Source of the DNA: GCA-2687025 sp964473525
Lineage (GTDB): Bacteria > Poribacteria > WGA-4E > GCA-2687025
Direction: 5' to 3'
DNA: 64,000 bases
NCBI GenBank assembly: GCA_964473525.1
Contig: CAYYPK010000015.1
Coordinates: 62,001-126,000, forward strand
Part shown: piece by piece, positions 1 through 9,601 of the stretch
Position numbering within the stretch: position 1 is the stretch's first letter
Layout of the letters: every line of letters begins with the position of its first letter
The notes under the pieces: model-generated
The model's input: only the letters and a program-made list of their open reading frames with translations
Database searches by the model: none
What the model was told of the DNA's origin: nothing
Made by a program: the position numbers and the translations under genes

Positions 1-815
<815 letters not shown>

Positions 816-1028
816 GTGCCGTATCCTGTCTCTGCGTGGCGGCGCGTCCTCGGCGGCAAGCCTGGGCGCGTCGGGCTCTCCGGTAGCGCGGTTAGCATAG
901 GCAATCCCAGCGAGACGGGCAACGCTTCGCCGCGAGCGGCGTGTTTACGCGTCGGTCGCGCCGTAGTTATACTCACACCCGGCGCGCCCGCGGGCGCCAC
1001 CACCAGCACTAGCAGAAGGGCGATGCCA

Positions 1029-1415
1029 ATGGCAGTTCTGATGCACACGCGCATCCGCGTGAGCAACCTTGACGACAGTATCGAGTTCTACACGAAGCAT
1101 CTCGGCTTCGAGCTGAGCCACCGCAACCCAAACTCGCCTGCGGGCAACGAGATAGCGTTCCTAACGCTGCCGGGGAACGAGCACGCGGTCGAACTCACCT
1201 ACTCGCCCGACTATGAGCTCGCGGTGCCCGAGGATCTGATGCACTTCGCCATCGGCGTGCCCGACCTGATCGCCTTCTGCGACAAGCTCGAGAAGGACGG
1301 CCTCGAAATCTGGCCGGACGGATGGCGGGAGAAGTTCGCCGCCGGGAACAAGATGGGCTTCGTAGACGACCCGGACGGATACGAGATCGAGCTCCTTGAG
1401 CGCAAGGACGCGTAG
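1029..1415 (+). CDS. Glyoxalase I / VOC-superfamily protein
   Basis: A 128-residue protein of the vicinal-oxygen-chelate fold. It begins MAVLMHTRIRVSNLDDSIEFY and ends with the typical DPDGYEIELLER, which carries the metal-ligand glutamate. Length and the paired beta-alpha-beta-beta-beta modules match lactoylglutathione lyase (GloA), the enzyme that isomerises the hemithioacetal of methylglyoxal. Other VOC enzymes share these features, so the substrate is inferred. ATG codons lie at 1023 and 1029; the GAAGG at 1015-1019 is 9 bases from the second and only 3 from the first, so 1029 is preferred. It diverges from gnd and converges on the downstream sugar isomerase, with a hairpin at 1442-1462 between them. 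Confidence 0.82.
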   Translation: MAVLMHTRIRVSNLDDSIEFYTKHLGFELSHRNPNSPAGNEIAFLTLPGNEHAVELTYSPDYELAVPEDLMHFAIGVPDLIAFCDKLEKDGLEIWPDGWREKFAAGNKMGFVDDPDGYEIELLERKDA

Positions 1416-1441
1416 CGCCGCGCGCGCTGCGAGCACGACAA

Positions 1442-1462
1442 CGGCGAGCCCAGGGCTCGCCG
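1442..1462. terminator. Hairpin between convergent genes
   Basis: An 8-bp GC-only perfect stem (1442-1449 with 1455-1462) with a 5-base loop sits between the stop codons of the glyoxalase (1415) and the isomerase (1496). No T-run follows on either strand, so it is at best a bidirectional terminator of the GC-rich kind. Confidence 0.35.
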
Positions 1463-1495
1463 GTGTCGGGTACGGGTCCGTGCAGACGGTCTCGC

Positions 1496-2299
1496 CTAGT
1501 TGTCGAAGTAGGGCGACAGACCGTCGTAGGTGCGCTGTGCGACGTCGTCGACCTCCGCCAGGGGCAGCTCCTTGGTCCCCACGATCTCGACGACGGCGCA
1601 GTCGGTCTGTGGAACATCGCGCATCGCGGCGGCGATGTCCGCCAACGGAAGCGCGCCGCCACCGGGGATCTGGTTGGCCACCGGGCCGATGGGCTTCTCG
1701 CGGCCGAGCGTGTCGCGAATGCGCAGCGTTGCGATGTGCGGCGCGAGCTCCTGGACCGACGCGACGGGATCCTCCTCGGCGTCGGTGCGCCAGATGTGCG
1801 AGGCGTCCCAGTTCAGGCCGATGGCGTCGCCGTCGACCATGCTCATGAACCTGCTCGCCGTTGGCGTGCTGTAGACGCTGCCGCCAACGTGTGGCTTGAT
1901 GCTGATCTTCACGCCAACGCTCTTGGCGTACTCGCCGAGCTCGCTGACGTAGTCCACGGCCGCCTTGAAGTCGTCCTCGTCGTCGGCTTTCCCAGGAGGA
2001 CCGGTGGAGATAGCTCCCGCCCCGAGCGCGGCGGCGCTGTCGAGGAGCCGCTTGAACACATCGGGGTCGCTGATGCGGCCGCTGGCTCCGATGGATTCAG
2101 CGGCGAGACCATGCTGCGCCAACATCGCGCGCATCGCCACGACCTCGGCGCGGAGCGCGTCCGGCTCGATGTGCGGCGCCATACCGCCGATCGCGCATAG
2201 CTCGACGGACGTGTAGCCGATACCGGCAATTCGCTGTAGTGCCGTATTGAGCGAATGTCCACCATAGAGGATAGTGCTGCAGCCAAGCTCGAGGCCCAT
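1496..2299 (-). CDS. Sugar phosphate isomerase/epimerase (xylose isomerase-like TIM barrel)
   Basis: 267 residues starting MGLELGCSTILYGG, the usual first strand of AP-endonuclease-2/xylose-isomerase-like barrels. Later blocks fit metal-binding barrel ends: SIKPHVGG, GLNWDASHIWR with the Asp and His expected near the metal, and VVEIVG near the C terminus. Such enzymes isomerise or epimerise keto-sugars or inositols in the cytoplasm, and no signal peptide is present. It lies 81 bases downstream of a serine hydrolase on the same strand, which may make a two-gene unit. A second barrel of the same family is at 59813-60571, with little sequence in common. The substrate cannot be read from the sequence. 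Confidence 0.82.
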   Translation of the reverse strand: MGLELGCSTILYGGHSLNTALQRIAGIGYTSVELCAIGGMAPHIEPDALRAEVVAMRAMLAQHGLAAESIGASGRISDPDVFKRLLDSAAALGAGAISTGPPGKADDEDDFKAAVDYVSELGEYAKSVGVKISIKPHVGGSVYSTPTASRFMSMVDGDAIGLNWDASHIWRTDAEEDPVASVQELAPHIATLRIRDTLGREKPIGPVANQIPGGGALPLADIAAAMRDVPQTDCAVVEIVGTKELPLAEVDDVAQRTYDGLSPYFDN

Positions 2300-2380
2300 G
2301 GGCGTCCTTTCAGTCGGAAGTGCTTCTCCGGCATGCCGTCGCGAAGTGTATGTCGCGGTGGACGGAGTGTCAATCAGCCG

Positions 2381-3415
2381 TCACGACACCGCGTCGCACA
2401 GGATAATCAGTAGCTCGTTTTGCAGCGCGGTGCGGTCGTCCTCGTGCTTGAGGTGGTTCCACACGCCTGGGTTGGCGCTGGCGACGAGGCCGAGGCTGGG
2501 GCAGACCCAGATCATCTTCGCGCCGGCGCCGAGGGCCGCGAACGAGTCGCGGGGAACGTCTGGCCACTGCTTGCCATGGTCGTTGACCCAGAACCCGAGG
2601 CCGTACTTCCAGTCGGTGTCGGGCGCGTTGGCCAGGACCTCCGCGTTCGTGGCGGTGGCGGCTCGCATGTACTCGGCCGGCACGACCTGCTTGCCCGCCC
2701 ACGACCCGCCGTTAAGCCAGAGATGGCCTGCTCGCGCCGTGTCCCGCGCGGTCGAGGACACGCGGAGCGAGTGCCCGAAGATGTGCTTCTTGGCCTGCGG
2801 TGGATGGTCGAAGTCGGTGTAGAAGTGCTGCCATCGGCCGTCGATGGGGTCGCGCATGCGGTCCTCGATGAGCCGCGCGAACCCCGGCAGTCGGTCTGGC
2901 TCCTGACTGTCATACAGGCCATACGCCGTCGCGATGCCGTTCGTCAGGATGTTCATGCCGTACGTCTGGTAGTGGAACACGCGGCCCGGGGCTTCGCCGG
3001 GCTTCATGTAGCCGGACGTGTTGCCGATGAGCTGCCGGAACGTGATGTCGCGGTTGTCAGGGAACGCGTGTCGCCCGGGCTTCGGTCCTTCGCCCTCCCC
3101 TACGTCCATGAACTCCGGGTAGTAGTCGTGGATAGGCGCGTCCAGCCCTTCGATGACTCCCTCGTCCACCGCGATCCCTAGGACGCTGGAATAGTAAGAC
3201 TTCCCCGACGAGGACTGGTTGATCGGCCGGTCGGCGGGCATGCCCTGTCCCCACTCCGCGACGAGGTAACCGTGTCGCGTGACGACCCACCGGTAGGGAG
3301 CGTCCGCCGCAGCGCGGGCCACGCCGCGGCGGAGCTCCTCGATCCTGTCGGCCCGCAGGCCCACGTCGGCCGGCTCCAGTCGAGTCCATTCGCGAGCGGG
3401 GAACGTCATGTCCAC
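2381..3415 (-). CDS. Serine hydrolase of the beta-lactamase/class C family
   Basis: 344 residues. The SSGK in NQSSSGKSYYSS fits the S-x-x-K catalytic motif of class C beta-lactamases, EstB-type esterases and D-aminopeptidases, where the Ser is the nucleophile and the Lys the base. The Tyr-containing YQTYGMNIL stretch may supply the second motif (Y-x-N in the family). YGLGFWVNDHG near the C terminus stands where the family has its third motif. There is no signal peptide, so a cytoplasmic esterase or amidase is more likely than a resistance enzyme. The start is a GTG at 3415, chosen because AGGAG lies 6 bases upstream; an in-frame ATG two codons later is 12 bases away. The natural substrate is unknown. 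Confidence 0.8.
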   Translation of the reverse strand: MDMTFPAREWTRLEPADVGLRADRIEELRRGVARAAADAPYRWVVTRHGYLVAEWGQGMPADRPINQSSSGKSYYSSVLGIAVDEGVIEGLDAPIHDYYPEFMDVGEGEGPKPGRHAFPDNRDITFRQLIGNTSGYMKPGEAPGRVFHYQTYGMNILTNGIATAYGLYDSQEPDRLPGFARLIEDRMRDPIDGRWQHFYTDFDHPPQAKKHIFGHSLRVSSTARDTARAGHLWLNGGSWAGKQVVPAEYMRAATATNAEVLANAPDTDWKYGLGFWVNDHGKQWPDVPRDSFAALGAGAKMIWVCPSLGLVASANPGVWNHLKHEDDRTALQNELLIILCDAVS

Positions 3416-3589
3416 GATCTGCTCCTATCTGGAATAGCGACACGCGCGACTTGCGGCGCCGTCGCCATACCGCGGCGGCCTGCGGAGCGGCCCCATGCTG
3501 GCCGGGCATCGCTCGCGCCCGGCCGAGATTGCACGCGACACCATCGCTGCGCTACGCTTTCGGGGATGCCACTTGGAGACTCTTCACCC

Positions 3590-4321
3590 ATGTCCAAGAA
3601 CTCCCGCTCTCGCCCAGACCTGGCGATCGAGGCGCTGGATGGCGCTCTCGCCGTGCTGGAATACGACGAAGATACCCAGATCCGCGTCCTGCGCCGAGAC
3701 GACGGCCGCGAGGTCGTCGTCGTGCAAGCGAACGCCTTCAACGTCTCGCGCCTGTATGTCACCGGCAGGCCCGACGGCCGGCGCATTGAGGGTTACGACT
3801 CCTACTTCAACCTGGTGCGCGACAAGCTGCGAGCGCACAAGGCAGACAGTGGCGCCGACGCCGGCTTCGTCATGGACGAGGAGGACTGGGCGCTCCTCTT
3901 CGCCGAGTCCTACGACCGTTACCTGCGCTACCTGTTCTTCTCGGGGCTGGACCGCTGGTCGGACGTCAAGAGGGACACCGACGAGAACCTCACCGTGTGC
4001 GCGTGGGCCATCCGTTACGCCGAGGACGAGATGGCGTGGAAGGTCTACCAGCACAAGGGCTACATCCTCATGATGAACGCCATCGCGAGAGCGGAAATCG
4101 CCCTCGAGGACGAGGACGAACGACTCGCCGACCGTGAGATCGCGCGCGGCATCGAGAAGATAGGCGCGTTCTGCCGCGAGTGCGTCCTCACCGACCACGA
4201 GGACGCGGAGCAACTTACCCGCGAGCACTACCTCGCCAACATGCTCAAGTACCGTGACGAGCTGGTGACCGACGGCCGCCTGGAAGAGGCGTCGCGGGAG
4301 GATCCCCGCAACGTGGTCTGA
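3590..4321 (+). CDS. Conserved-looking protein of unknown function
   Basis: I do not recognise this 243-residue cytoplasmic protein. The N-terminal third is a predicted beta-rich region (ALAVLEYDEDTQIRVLRRDDG, then a REVVVVQANAFNVSRLYV strand pair). The rest is helical and unusually acidic, with tracts such as ALEDEDERLADREI, and several Cys residues (VCAWA, AFCRECV). No membrane segment or signal is seen. The start used is ATG 3590, with GGAG about 11 bases upstream; an in-frame ATG at 3566 is possible. Its stop is only 14 bases from the stop of the convergent PhyH gene. Codon use looks like that of neighbours, so it is a real gene and not a shadow. Confidence 0.7.
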   Translation: MSKNSRSRPDLAIEALDGALAVLEYDEDTQIRVLRRDDGREVVVVQANAFNVSRLYVTGRPDGRRIEGYDSYFNLVRDKLRAHKADSGADAGFVMDEEDWALLFAESYDRYLRYLFFSGLDRWSDVKRDTDENLTVCAWAIRYAEDEMAWKVYQHKGYILMMNAIARAEIALEDEDERLADREIARGIEKIGAFCRECVLTDHEDAEQLTREHYLANMLKYRDELVTDGRLEEASREDPRNVV

Positions 4322-4335
4322 GGCGGACGCCAGCG

Positions 4336-5097
4336 TCACGCCGTCGGCGCCTGCCACCCCTTCCACACGTCGCCGTCCGCAGTGCCGCTGCGCACCGGGT
4401 CCATGTCCTGCAAGCTGTATCGCGTGATGAGGGCGAGGCGGATGTCGTCCCCTGCGTTCATGCCCGCGGTGTGCCACAGCCAGTGGTGCCAGAAGCACAC
4501 GTCGCCCGGCTCGCCGACGAACTCAACGCCTGCGCCGTGGTCGACGTGGAGGCCGTCCGCGCCATTCACGTCCAGCGGGTACGTGCGGAAGTACTCAGCG
4601 TGACGATGATGGCTGCCTGGCCACACGGTGAATCCGCCGCCCCGTGGCTTGACGCTGCTTACGTACATCGTTGCGGCGACCGTGAACAGACCCACCGTGC
4701 CCAGCGTGACGCCGTTGCTGCCTGCGGGATAGCCGTCCAGGTGCCCGCGCGCCGGCTTCCACTCCTTGTTCGACCGCGGGAAGTTCGGCTTGGCGAGGAA
4801 CCCGCCGCCCTTGCGCAGCGCGCCTTCCCCGACGAGCTCCTCCGCCACGTCGAACACGGCGGTCTCGTTGACGATCCGCTTGGCGTATGGTGTCTGACCG
4901 ACGTCTGGGATGTTGCCGCCCGGCTTGTCGACCCAGGTGGCTGGGTCGGCGCGGTCCACGCCCTCGGCGTGTTTGGGCATGTGCTCCCACACGAGGTCCA
5001 GCCCCTCGCGCGCGTCCTCCGGGGCCAGCAGGCCGCGAACGATGATGTAGCCGTCTTCCGCGAACCGCTTCCTGTCCGCCGCTGTGAGCCGCGCCAT
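4336..5097 (-). CDS. Phytanoyl-CoA dioxygenase family protein (PhyH 1)
   Basis: 253 residues of the non-haem Fe(II)/2-oxoglutarate oxygenase fold. It opens with the family hallmark FAEDGYIIVRGLL. The iron facial triad is visible as HLDGYP (His and Asp) and the distal His in WHHWLWHTAGMN, with RLALITRYS supplying the arginine that grips 2-oxoglutarate. PhyH enzymes hydroxylate diverse substrates; in environmental bacteria they are rarely phytanoyl-CoA specific. A strong Shine-Dalgarno (complement of 5101-5109, GGGGAGGT) sits about 4 bases before the ATG at 5097. It diverges from the sulfatase at 5189, so the pair may share a 91-base control region. It is the most distant of the four PhyH proteins here. 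Confidence 0.88.
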   Translation of the reverse strand: MARLTAADRKRFAEDGYIIVRGLLAPEDAREGLDLVWEHMPKHAEGVDRADPATWVDKPGGNIPDVGQTPYAKRIVNETAVFDVAEELVGEGALRKGGGFLAKPNFPRSNKEWKPARGHLDGYPAGSNGVTLGTVGLFTVAATMYVSSVKPRGGGFTVWPGSHHRHAEYFRTYPLDVNGADGLHVDHGAGVEFVGEPGDVCFWHHWLWHTAGMNAGDDIRLALITRYSLQDMDPVRSGTADGDVWKGWQAPTA

Positions 5098-5188
5098 TCG
5101 TACCTCCCCATGAGTCGTTGGCTGCGGTGTGCTATATACCAGGCTCGGACGCGTGGCGGAAGCGACAGCGTACTCGCGGGAGAGCCGA

Positions 5189-6589
5189 ATGAGCGACGAG
5201 CGACCGAATATCCTCTGGTATTGCACCGACCAGCAGCGCTTCGACACCATCGCTGCGCTCGGGCATCCGCATGTCCGCACGCCAGTCGTCGACGGGCTCG
5301 CGCGGGAGGGCGTCGCCTTCACGCACGCCTACTGCCAGAGCCCCATCTGCACGCCCAGCCGCGCCAGCTTCATGACCGGCATGTACCCCACCCGCGTGCA
5401 CAACACGCGGAACGGCAACGACACGTTCCCGTCGTCACCCCCGCTTGTGAGCAAGCTGATCGCGGACAGCGGGTACGACTGCGGCATGGTCGGCAAGTTC
5501 CACCTGACGAGCTCTGGACACAGGACGGAGCCCCGCCTCGACGACGGGTTCAGCTACTGGGAGTTCAGCCACGCGCCGCGCGACGACTGGGCGGAAGGCC
5601 ACGACTACGGGGACTGGGTGCGCGAGCAGGGCGGCGACCTTGACGCCATGCGGCAGAGCGACGAGGGAGTGCGCCCGCACCTTCACCAGACGAAATGGGC
5701 GTCAGACCGCTCCATTGAGTTCATCGAGCAGGAGCGCGAAGGCCCGTGGCTGCTGTGCGTGAACATCTACGACCCACACCCGCCGTTCATCCCGCCGAAG
5801 GAGTACGCCGACCGCTACGACGCGGCAGACATGCCTGGACCGTACTACCGCGAGAGCGACGTCGAGCAACAGGCGAAGCTCTCCGACGTCGAGTTCCAGG
5901 ACCAGGTTCGGACCCCGGATGAGCACGACGCCCGGGCCAAGCAGGCCCGCTACTACGCGATGATCGAGCAGCTCGACGAGCAATTCGGGCGCGTTCTTGC
6001 CCACCTTGACGCCACCGGGGCGCGCGACAACACGCTCATCATTTTCACGAGCGACCACGGCGAGACGCTGGGTGACCATGGGCTGATGTACAAGGGCTGT
6101 CGGTTCTACGAGGGACTGGTGCGCGTGCCGCTCATCATGGCATGGCCGGGTCGGTTCCAGCCGGGAGTCGTCAGCGACGCGCTCGTAGAGCTGCTGGATC
6201 TCCCGGCGACGGTCATGGAGGCCGCCGGCTTGTCGCAGCCGGAATACATGCAAGGACGCAGCCTGATTCCGATCCTGGAGGGCGACGCCGACCCAGGCGA
6301 GCACCGTGACTTCGTGCGATGCGAGTACTTCGACGCGCTCGACACGCAATTCACCGGGGGTGGCGGCACGTTCGCCACAATGTACCGCAATCGCCGCTAC
6401 AAGCTGTGCAACTATCACACTCAGGGCATCGGCGAGCTGTACGATCTGCAAGAGGATCCTTGGGAATTCGACGACCTGTGGGACAGCCCGGACCACGCCC
6501 ACATACGGCACGAGCTGGTGCAGGCGAGCTTCGACGCGCAGGTGCTGTCGTCCACCGACGTCGGCTCGCGCCGCATCGCGCCCATGTGA
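5189..6589 (+). CDS. Type I sulfatase, cytoplasmic (no signal peptide)
   Basis: 466 residues. RPNILWYCTDQQRFD provides the first metal-binding Asp pair, and CTPSR at residue 54 is the sulfatase signature whose Cys is oxidised to formylglycine. FTSDHGETLGDHG holds the later metal ligands. The alkaline phosphatase-like core and length match choline-sulfatase/arylsulfatase relatives that hydrolyse organic sulfate esters. The start ATG at 5189 is preceded by GGGAGAG; translation begins directly at the catalytic domain, so no export signal exists. It ends one base before the convergent enolase-superfamily gene. The substrate is not predictable. The formylglycine-generating enzyme is not in this window. 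Confidence 0.92.
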   Translation: MSDERPNILWYCTDQQRFDTIAALGHPHVRTPVVDGLAREGVAFTHAYCQSPICTPSRASFMTGMYPTRVHNTRNGNDTFPSSPPLVSKLIADSGYDCGMVGKFHLTSSGHRTEPRLDDGFSYWEFSHAPRDDWAEGHDYGDWVREQGGDLDAMRQSDEGVRPHLHQTKWASDRSIEFIEQEREGPWLLCVNIYDPHPPFIPPKEYADRYDAADMPGPYYRESDVEQQAKLSDVEFQDQVRTPDEHDARAKQARYYAMIEQLDEQFGRVLAHLDATGARDNTLIIFTSDHGETLGDHGLMYKGCRFYEGLVRVPLIMAWPGRFQPGVVSDALVELLDLPATVMEAAGLSQPEYMQGRSLIPILEGDADPGEHRDFVRCEYFDALDTQFTGGGGTFATMYRNRRYKLCNYHTQGIGELYDLQEDPWEFDDLWDSPDHAHIRHELVQASFDAQVLSSTDVGSRRIAPM

Positions 6590-6590
6590 G

Positions 6591-7670
6591 CTACGCGCCG
6601 TGCTCCTCGAGTATGGCGTCGTCGACCACGATGCCAAGGCCAGGGCCTTCCGGCACGGCGATGTGGCCGTCAACCACGCGGAACGGCTCACGCAGCACGG
6701 CGTCGCGGATCGGGTTCTGCGGAGTGTCAGGCAGGATCGTGCACTCGTGCGAGTAGCGGGCGTTGGGTGTCGAGGCGAGGAAGTGCAGCGTCGCCGCCAT
6801 GCCGATCGTGCGGTTGGTGTTGTGCGGCGTCACGGGACGTCCAAAGGCGTCCGCCATCGCGGCTATCTTCTTGCACTCGGAGAGGCCGCCGGCCTTGATG
6901 ACGTCCGGCTGGAGGATGTCGGCGGCGCCCTGCTCGAGGATCTCGCGGAAGCGATAGCGCGTGTGGTCCTGCTCGCCGCCAGCGACGGGAATGTCGAGCG
7001 CGTCGGCGATCTGCGCCATGGCGCCGATGTCGTGGAACGGCGTAGGCTCCTCGAAGTGGAACACGTCGAGGGCCTCGAGCTTCCGGCCGATGCGGATTGC
7101 CGTGTGAGCCGAATAGGCGGAGTTCGCGTCCACCATCAGCTCGACGTCCGGGCCGATGGCATCGCGGATGGCTGTCGCCGTCGCGACGGCCGTGTCCGGC
7201 AGGTCGTCGAACCCCCACCGGGTTCCTACCTTCACCTTCACCGCCGTGAAGCCCGAGTCGATGTACGCGCGGGCCTTCGCCGCCGACTGCGGCACATCGA
7301 GACCGCGCGCGACGGAGCTCGCGTACATGCGGATGCGGGCTCGGTACTTGCCGCCCAGGAGCTGGTATACGGGCGTGTCTAGCGTCTTGCCGAGGATGTC
7401 CCAGAGCGCGATGTCCACGCCGCTGATGCCCATGGATTGAGCCTGGCCCCGGAGCTTGTACGTCGAGACGTACATCTTCTCCCAGAGCCCCTCGATCTCC
7501 AGTGGGTTCTCGCCCATGAGCAGTGGCGCCAGCGAGTCCGCTACCACGGACCTGATGACCTTGGGATTCATGGCGCTGCACTCGCCGTAGCCGGTCACGC
7601 CCGCGTCGGTCTCAACGCGCACGATCACGAGCCGCTTCACGAGGAAGACGCGAACGGCGGAAATCTTCAT
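6591..7670 (-). CDS. Mandelate racemase/muconate lactonizing enzyme family protein
   Basis: 359 residues with the enolase-superfamily layout: an N-terminal capping domain, then a barrel carrying KVKVG (catalytic Lys pair), DANSAYS, FEEP and GGEQDH as three metal ligands on successive strands, and TPHN supplying a possible His on the other face. These enzymes abstract the proton alpha to a carboxylate; members include sugar-acid dehydratases, racemases and cycloisomerases. It is the last gene of a leftward run of five (PhyH, PhyH, Gfo/Idh, PhyH, this gene) with a 20-base gap to the PhyH upstream, which points to catabolism of an oxidised acid. Exact reaction unknown. Confidence 0.9.
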   Translation of the reverse strand: MKISAVRVFLVKRLVIVRVETDAGVTGYGECSAMNPKVIRSVVADSLAPLLMGENPLEIEGLWEKMYVSTYKLRGQAQSMGISGVDIALWDILGKTLDTPVYQLLGGKYRARIRMYASSVARGLDVPQSAAKARAYIDSGFTAVKVKVGTRWGFDDLPDTAVATATAIRDAIGPDVELMVDANSAYSAHTAIRIGRKLEALDVFHFEEPTPFHDIGAMAQIADALDIPVAGGEQDHTRYRFREILEQGAADILQPDVIKAGGLSECKKIAAMADAFGRPVTPHNTNRTIGMAATLHFLASTPNARYSHECTILPDTPQNPIRDAVLREPFRVVDGHIAVPEGPGLGIVVDDAILEEHGA

Positions 7671-7690
7671 TGAGCATCCTACGCACGGTG

Positions 7691-8515
7691 CTACGCGTCG
7701 GGTCGGGCGAGCGAGTCCAGCTTCGCTAGCGCCTCGGCCTCGGCTTCAATCCACGGACGCGCAATGGGTACCTCGCGCCGTCGAGGCGGGGCGCTGAACA
7801 CGGTGATGTACGCCCTTCGCTCGCGGCCCGTGGTGTTCGGCGCGGCGTAGTGCAGTGTGCGGCAGTGGTGGAAGGTCGCGCCGCCGGGGTCAAGAGGACA
7901 CGCGACCGCCTTGCTGGCGTCGACGTGGTCGGTGACGAGCCCGTGCACGAGCGGGTCATCGTTGATGTGCCGGTGCTCGACGACGTCCTCCGACACATGC
8001 GACTCCGGGATGAACTGCATGCAGCCGCTGTCCACGGTCGCCGGATCCAGTGGCAGCCATACGCTGAGGCCTTCGTGTATAACGTTCGGGCCCCAGTACG
8101 CCTCGTCCTGATGCCAGGGCGTGGCGCTGCCGTAGTCTGCCGGCTTGAGGATCATGTGTCCTCCGCCGTTCACCTCGTCCAGCGGCAGACCCAGCAACTG
8201 CGCCGACAGCCGACGCGCGTTCGTGAAGTGCGCTGTTTCGCGGAGCTCGGGGAACACACGTTCCGGCCCAAGTACCTGTGGCAGCACTTCCCGGCCGGAG
8301 TGAGCCCGTGGCCCACCTAGATCGAAATACGCCCCGTCCTCCTCGCCGATCCTGTTCCCGAACAGATGGTCGTATACCTCACGCAGCCACTCCACCTCCT
8401 CGTCGGTGGTGATGCGGTCGATGCTGAGATACCCCTGCTCGCGATAGAACGCGACCTGGTCGTCCGTGAGCGTGACTTCGAAGTCGACGGTGGGCCTGGG
8501 TCTCATCGTTGCCAT
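7691..8515 (-). CDS. Phytanoyl-CoA dioxygenase family protein (PhyH 2)
   Basis: 274 residues. The N-terminal YREQGYLSI block is the family start, and PWHQDEAYW carries the His-x-Asp of the Fe(II) site in its most classical PhyH form. The distal His lies in LHYAAPN, followed by RRAYITVF with the 2-oxoglutarate-binding Arg. Of the four PhyH proteins this one is closest to the ectoine hydroxylase/phytanoyl type pattern. It sits fourth in the five-gene leftward operon, 44 bases after the Gfo/Idh gene and 20 bases before the enolase-superfamily gene. Its substrate is probably an intermediate of that pathway, which is inference from position. Confidence 0.9.
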   Translation of the reverse strand: MATMRPRPTVDFEVTLTDDQVAFYREQGYLSIDRITTDEEVEWLREVYDHLFGNRIGEEDGAYFDLGGPRAHSGREVLPQVLGPERVFPELRETAHFTNARRLSAQLLGLPLDEVNGGGHMILKPADYGSATPWHQDEAYWGPNVIHEGLSVWLPLDPATVDSGCMQFIPESHVSEDVVEHRHINDDPLVHGLVTDHVDASKAVACPLDPGGATFHHCRTLHYAAPNTTGRERRAYITVFSAPPRRREVPIARPWIEAEAEALAKLDSLARPDA

Positions 8516-8559
8516 ATCACTCCGGTTCGCGTGCGCGCTTGGCGACGCGTCGTTGACGA

Positions 8560-9531
8560 CTACAGCGGAAGGCTGACTTCGCGCTTCTCACGGCCCGACT
8601 GGTAGATGGCGTTGAACAGCTCCACCGTCTTGCGCCCTTCGTCTCCGCCGCAGGCCGGCTCCGTGCCGTCGTTCAGCACGCTGAGGCAGTCTTCGGTGGT
8701 GTTGCGCGGCCCGTCGTCGATCTCAACGTCTACGCCGTCGTCCACGAACTCCCACACGTCCGGCCCGGTGCCGACCACGCCCTTCACGCCGTGTACCTGC
8801 ACCTGCGTCTGTTGATGCTTCGGGCATGTCGTCGTCGTCAGAATCGCGCCGACTGAGCCGTTCTTGAACTGCACGTGCGCGTGAAGCAGGTCTTCGGTCT
8901 CGACCTCGCGATGCTCGTGGCCGCCGTACACGCCGAAGTGACCAGACACGCAGTCTACATCGCCCAGGAACCACTGCAGCAGGTCCAACTGATGCACGCC
9001 CTGGTTTGCGAGCGAGCCGCCGCCGTCCTGCTTCCAGGTGCCGTGCCAGCCGTGGAAGTAGCCTTCACCACGCCACCACTTCAGGCGGATCTCGCCGAGG
9101 ATGACGTCGCCCAAAAGGCCCTCCTCAATCGCCTTCTTGATCTTGCGGTTCGCCGGACGGAAGCGTTCCTCGAAGTCGATAAGCAGCCTGACGTCCGCCT
9201 TGTCGCACGCGGCGGTCAGCGCGTCGCAGGCTTCGACGGTTACGTCCATCGGCTTCGTCGTGATGACGTGCTTGCCGGCCTCCGCGGCGAGGATGCCGAA
9301 CTGTGCGTGCATCCCGCTGGGAAGCATTACCCAGATAACGTCAATGTCGTCGCGCGCGAGCATCTCCGCATAGTCCGTGTGCCCGTCGCAGCCGAACTGC
9401 TCCTTCGCCCTGTCCAGCCGCGCCTGGTCCAGATCGCACGCCGCGACGAGCTCGGCGCCGTCGGTGCTGACTATCTGGTTCGACCGGTTCATGCCCATCC
9501 CGAGGCCGACTACGCCGAATCTAACGCTCAT
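8560..9531 (-). CDS. Gfo/Idh/MocA family oxidoreductase
   Basis: 323 residues beginning MSVRFGVVGLGMGMNRS, the Rossmann G-x-G-x-x-G loop for NAD(P). The EAGKHVITTKPM stretch holds the Lys-Pro of the GFO/IDH signature (usually EKP; here TKP). LANQGVHQLDLLQWFLG carries the conserved His of the C-terminal alpha/beta domain. These enzymes oxidise or reduce sugars and inositols at a hydroxyl carbon in the cytoplasm. An upstream extension of 29 codons is possible in frame but rich in Arg and Asp without homology features, so ATG 9531 is used. It lies within the PhyH operon, 70 bases from the preceding PhyH gene. Confidence 0.9.
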   Translation of the reverse strand: MSVRFGVVGLGMGMNRSNQIVSTDGAELVAACDLDQARLDRAKEQFGCDGHTDYAEMLARDDIDVIWVMLPSGMHAQFGILAAEAGKHVITTKPMDVTVEACDALTAACDKADVRLLIDFEERFRPANRKIKKAIEEGLLGDVILGEIRLKWWRGEGYFHGWHGTWKQDGGGSLANQGVHQLDLLQWFLGDVDCVSGHFGVYGGHEHREVETEDLLHAHVQFKNGSVGAILTTTTCPKHQQTQVQVHGVKGVVGTGPDVWEFVDDGVDVEIDDGPRNTTEDCLSVLNDGTEPACGGDEGRKTVELFNAIYQSGREKREVSLPL

Positions 9532-9601
9532 GTTGTCGGTTCTCCCTGCGTCGTTGTCGTCGCCACTGTCTGTCGAATCATGGCACGCGCGTCGTCGGCG
9601 T

